Part shown: one piece after another, positions 6,164 through 7,249 of the stretch | Layout of the letters: each line of letters begins with the position of its first letter | Position numbering within the stretch: position 1 is the stretch's first letter | NCBI GenBank assembly: GCA_018500065.2 | Contig: JAHBAO020000291.1 | Span: 1-7,249 of the forward strand | DNA length: 7,249 bases | Origin: Octadecabacter sp. | GTDB lineage: Bacteria; Pseudomonadota; Alphaproteobacteria; Rhodobacterales; Rhodobacteraceae | Direction: 5' to 3' | The notes under the pieces: generated by a model | Told to the model about the DNA's origin: nothing | Seen by the model: only the letters and a program-made list of their open reading frames with translations | Databases searched by the model: none | Translations under genes and position numbers: made by a program

Positions 6164-7204
6164 TCAGCGCATCCAGAACCCTTCGCGCTTGATCATATTT
6201 CGGATCTGGCGTTCACGCGGTGGCAAGTCGTTTTGATCAAACAGGGCACGCACTTTATCGCCGCGTTTTTGGTAGATCATCCGCTTGAACGGGTCATATT
6301 GTTTAAGCCACTTTTTGATCTTGTTGGGGGCGGTGACATTTTCCAATGCTGCAACAACCGCATCGTTTTCGCGCGCATAAAGCAAGGGCAACATGCGGTA
6401 ATGGCAGGTCAGATCGCCGTCCAATCCGGCCAGATCATCCCCTGGTCGCCCGCCACCAAAGCTATGGATCACCAGCGGCAACGTCACTTGATCGAGCCAC
6501 GGATCCAGTGATTGCAGTACCAATTCTTCGGGGCGGTTGTCGCGCACATCCAGCGCCCATTCTTTCCAACGCGCACCAAACGCGGGCGCATCGTGCCCCG
6601 TTATCCAGCCGGCATTAAAGTACAGATATCGTTGCCAGTATTCATCGGGCTGATCGGTGTCCAAGGTGCTCTCGAAATCCAAACCGTAGCGGTCATAAAG
6701 TGACTTCCACGTTGCCGAATAGCCCGGCCAGTACAGCTCTTCTTCCGGCCATGTTCCGGTGCGGCGCATGGATGCGCTCGGTTTGGTGAAATCTGTCTCA
6801 AGCGTTGCAATGTCCCCGACGATCAGCGTGTCAGTGTCCAAAAACAGAAAGTTGCGGCCTGCGGGCATGGCGCACAGCGCTTCGATCTTATTGCCGTACG
6901 GATATTCAGCCCCGAAGACTTGGTTTTCAAACGGCAGGATCACCGCGCCCAATTCTTCCAACGCCGCTTTGATGTCACCGGGCATAGATGGATCTTTGGG
7001 CCAAAGTCGGCTCATCTGGGGTTCTGCGATGTAAAGTGTGCTTGCGAAATCGGGTGCATTCGCTTGTAAAGATGCGGCCAGAAGCAGCGCTTCATATTGC
7101 AAACGCCCCGCTTGCCCGACGATGACAATATCAAAGTCCGATGACGTCACAGCAGGAGTCACCTGCTTGTTGGACTTTTTCTTAGGGGTCGCCTTTTTCG
7201 CCAT
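6164..7204 (-). CDS. Glycosyltransferase-like protein, GT-A/GT8-type features
   Basis: This is a 346-residue protein from the ATG at 7204. The frame stays open to the window edge, and a GTG at 7234 would add ten residues; neither start has a strong ribosome site. I prefer the ATG because a TATAGT -10-like box overlaps the GTG. The first 20 residues are very rich in Lys (AKKATPKKKSNK) and probably disordered. Then comes a Rossmann-like strand FDIVIVGQAGR (24-34). FLFLDTDTLIVGDI (119-132) carries the DxD motif (D123, D125) that binds a metal and nucleotide sugar in GT-A enzymes. YFNAGWITG (195-203) matches the Asn-Ala-Gly motif common in GT8-like families. There is no signal peptide or membrane segment, so a cytosolic enzyme is likely. 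The C-terminal 60 residues are basic with a YDPFKRMIY stretch. Acceptor and sugar cannot be told. No other polysaccharide gene is in view. The fold call is good and the activity is inference. Confidence 0.85.
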   Translation of the reverse strand: MAKKATPKKKSNKQVTPAVTSSDFDIVIVGQAGRLQYEALLLAASLQANAPDFASTLYIAEPQMSRLWPKDPSMPGDIKAALEELGAVILPFENQVFGAEYPYGNKIEALCAMPAGRNFLFLDTDTLIVGDIATLETDFTKPSASMRRTGTWPEEELYWPGYSATWKSLYDRYGLDFESTLDTDQPDEYWQRYLYFNAGWITGHDAPAFGARWKEWALDVRDNRPEELVLQSLDPWLDQVTLPLVIHSFGGGRPGDDLAGLDGDLTCHYRMLPLLYARENDAVVAALENVTAPNKIKKWLKQYDPFKRMIYQKRGDKVRALFDQNDLPPRERQIRNMIKREGFWMR

Positions 7205-7232
7205 TTTACTTGCCCGCTTGCTCGATGTCGCC

Positions 7233-7238
7233 ACTATA
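7233..7238 (-). promoter_or_regulatory. Possible -10 box for the glycosyltransferase-like gene
   Basis: TATAGT on the minus strand matches the sigma-70 -10 consensus at 5 of 6 positions. It lies 28 bases before the ATG at 7204. The -35 position would fall beyond the window edge, so the promoter cannot be completed here. Confidence 0.3.
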
Positions 7239-7249
7239 GGGGTGCGGCG

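Noticed and set aside
6002..6511. A 169-codon plus-strand ORF spanning the intergenic gap and the end of the glycosyltransferase-like gene
   Set aside because: It runs through the hairpin cluster and then opposite a well-supported coding frame, with no ribosome site.

Overview
The window looks like ordinary chromosome from an alphaproteobacterium, most likely a member of the Rhodobacterales (Roseobacter group). This rests on moderately high GC, the character of the proteins, and an intergenic block of GC-rich hairpins beginning with an AAATATCC / CGGGGG motif that I recall from that group. No search was possible, so the taxon is inference. There are no rRNA or tRNA genes, no CRISPR array, no transposase and no phage gene.

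Layout from left to right. (1) Bases 1-3146, minus strand: one very long gene whose 3' end lies outside the window. It encodes a single-pass membrane protein with a globular N-terminal domain, a long acidic Pro/Ala/Glu linker, a basic stretch, one membrane segment, and a long Pro/Arg-rich periplasmic part with tandem repeats. (2) Bases 3147-3314: a divergent promoter region with a perfect inverted repeat. (3) Bases 3315-4031, plus strand: a secreted SIMPL (DUF541/YggE-like) protein. (4) Bases 4028-4537, minus strand: a 169-residue helical protein of unknown function whose stop codon overlaps that of the SIMPL gene. (5) Bases 4597-4625: a strong intrinsic terminator on the minus strand. (6) Bases 4647-5939, minus strand: a PLP-dependent O-acetylhomoserine sulfhydrylase (MetY type). 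(7) Bases 5940-6163: the metY promoter with a pair of 11-bp direct repeats, then a cluster of three hairpins resembling an intergenic repeat element. (8) Bases 6164-7204, minus strand: a glycosyltransferase-like protein with a DxD motif.

The genes do not form one pathway. MetY makes homocysteine for methionine synthesis. The SIMPL protein and the long bitopic protein both act at the envelope and share a divergent promoter region. The glycosyltransferase-like gene is separated from metY by the hairpin cluster, and the small unknown gene is separated from metY by the terminator, so most genes here are probably transcribed singly. The most unusual item is the long bitopic protein. I found no convincing defence, mobile or otherwise exotic system.
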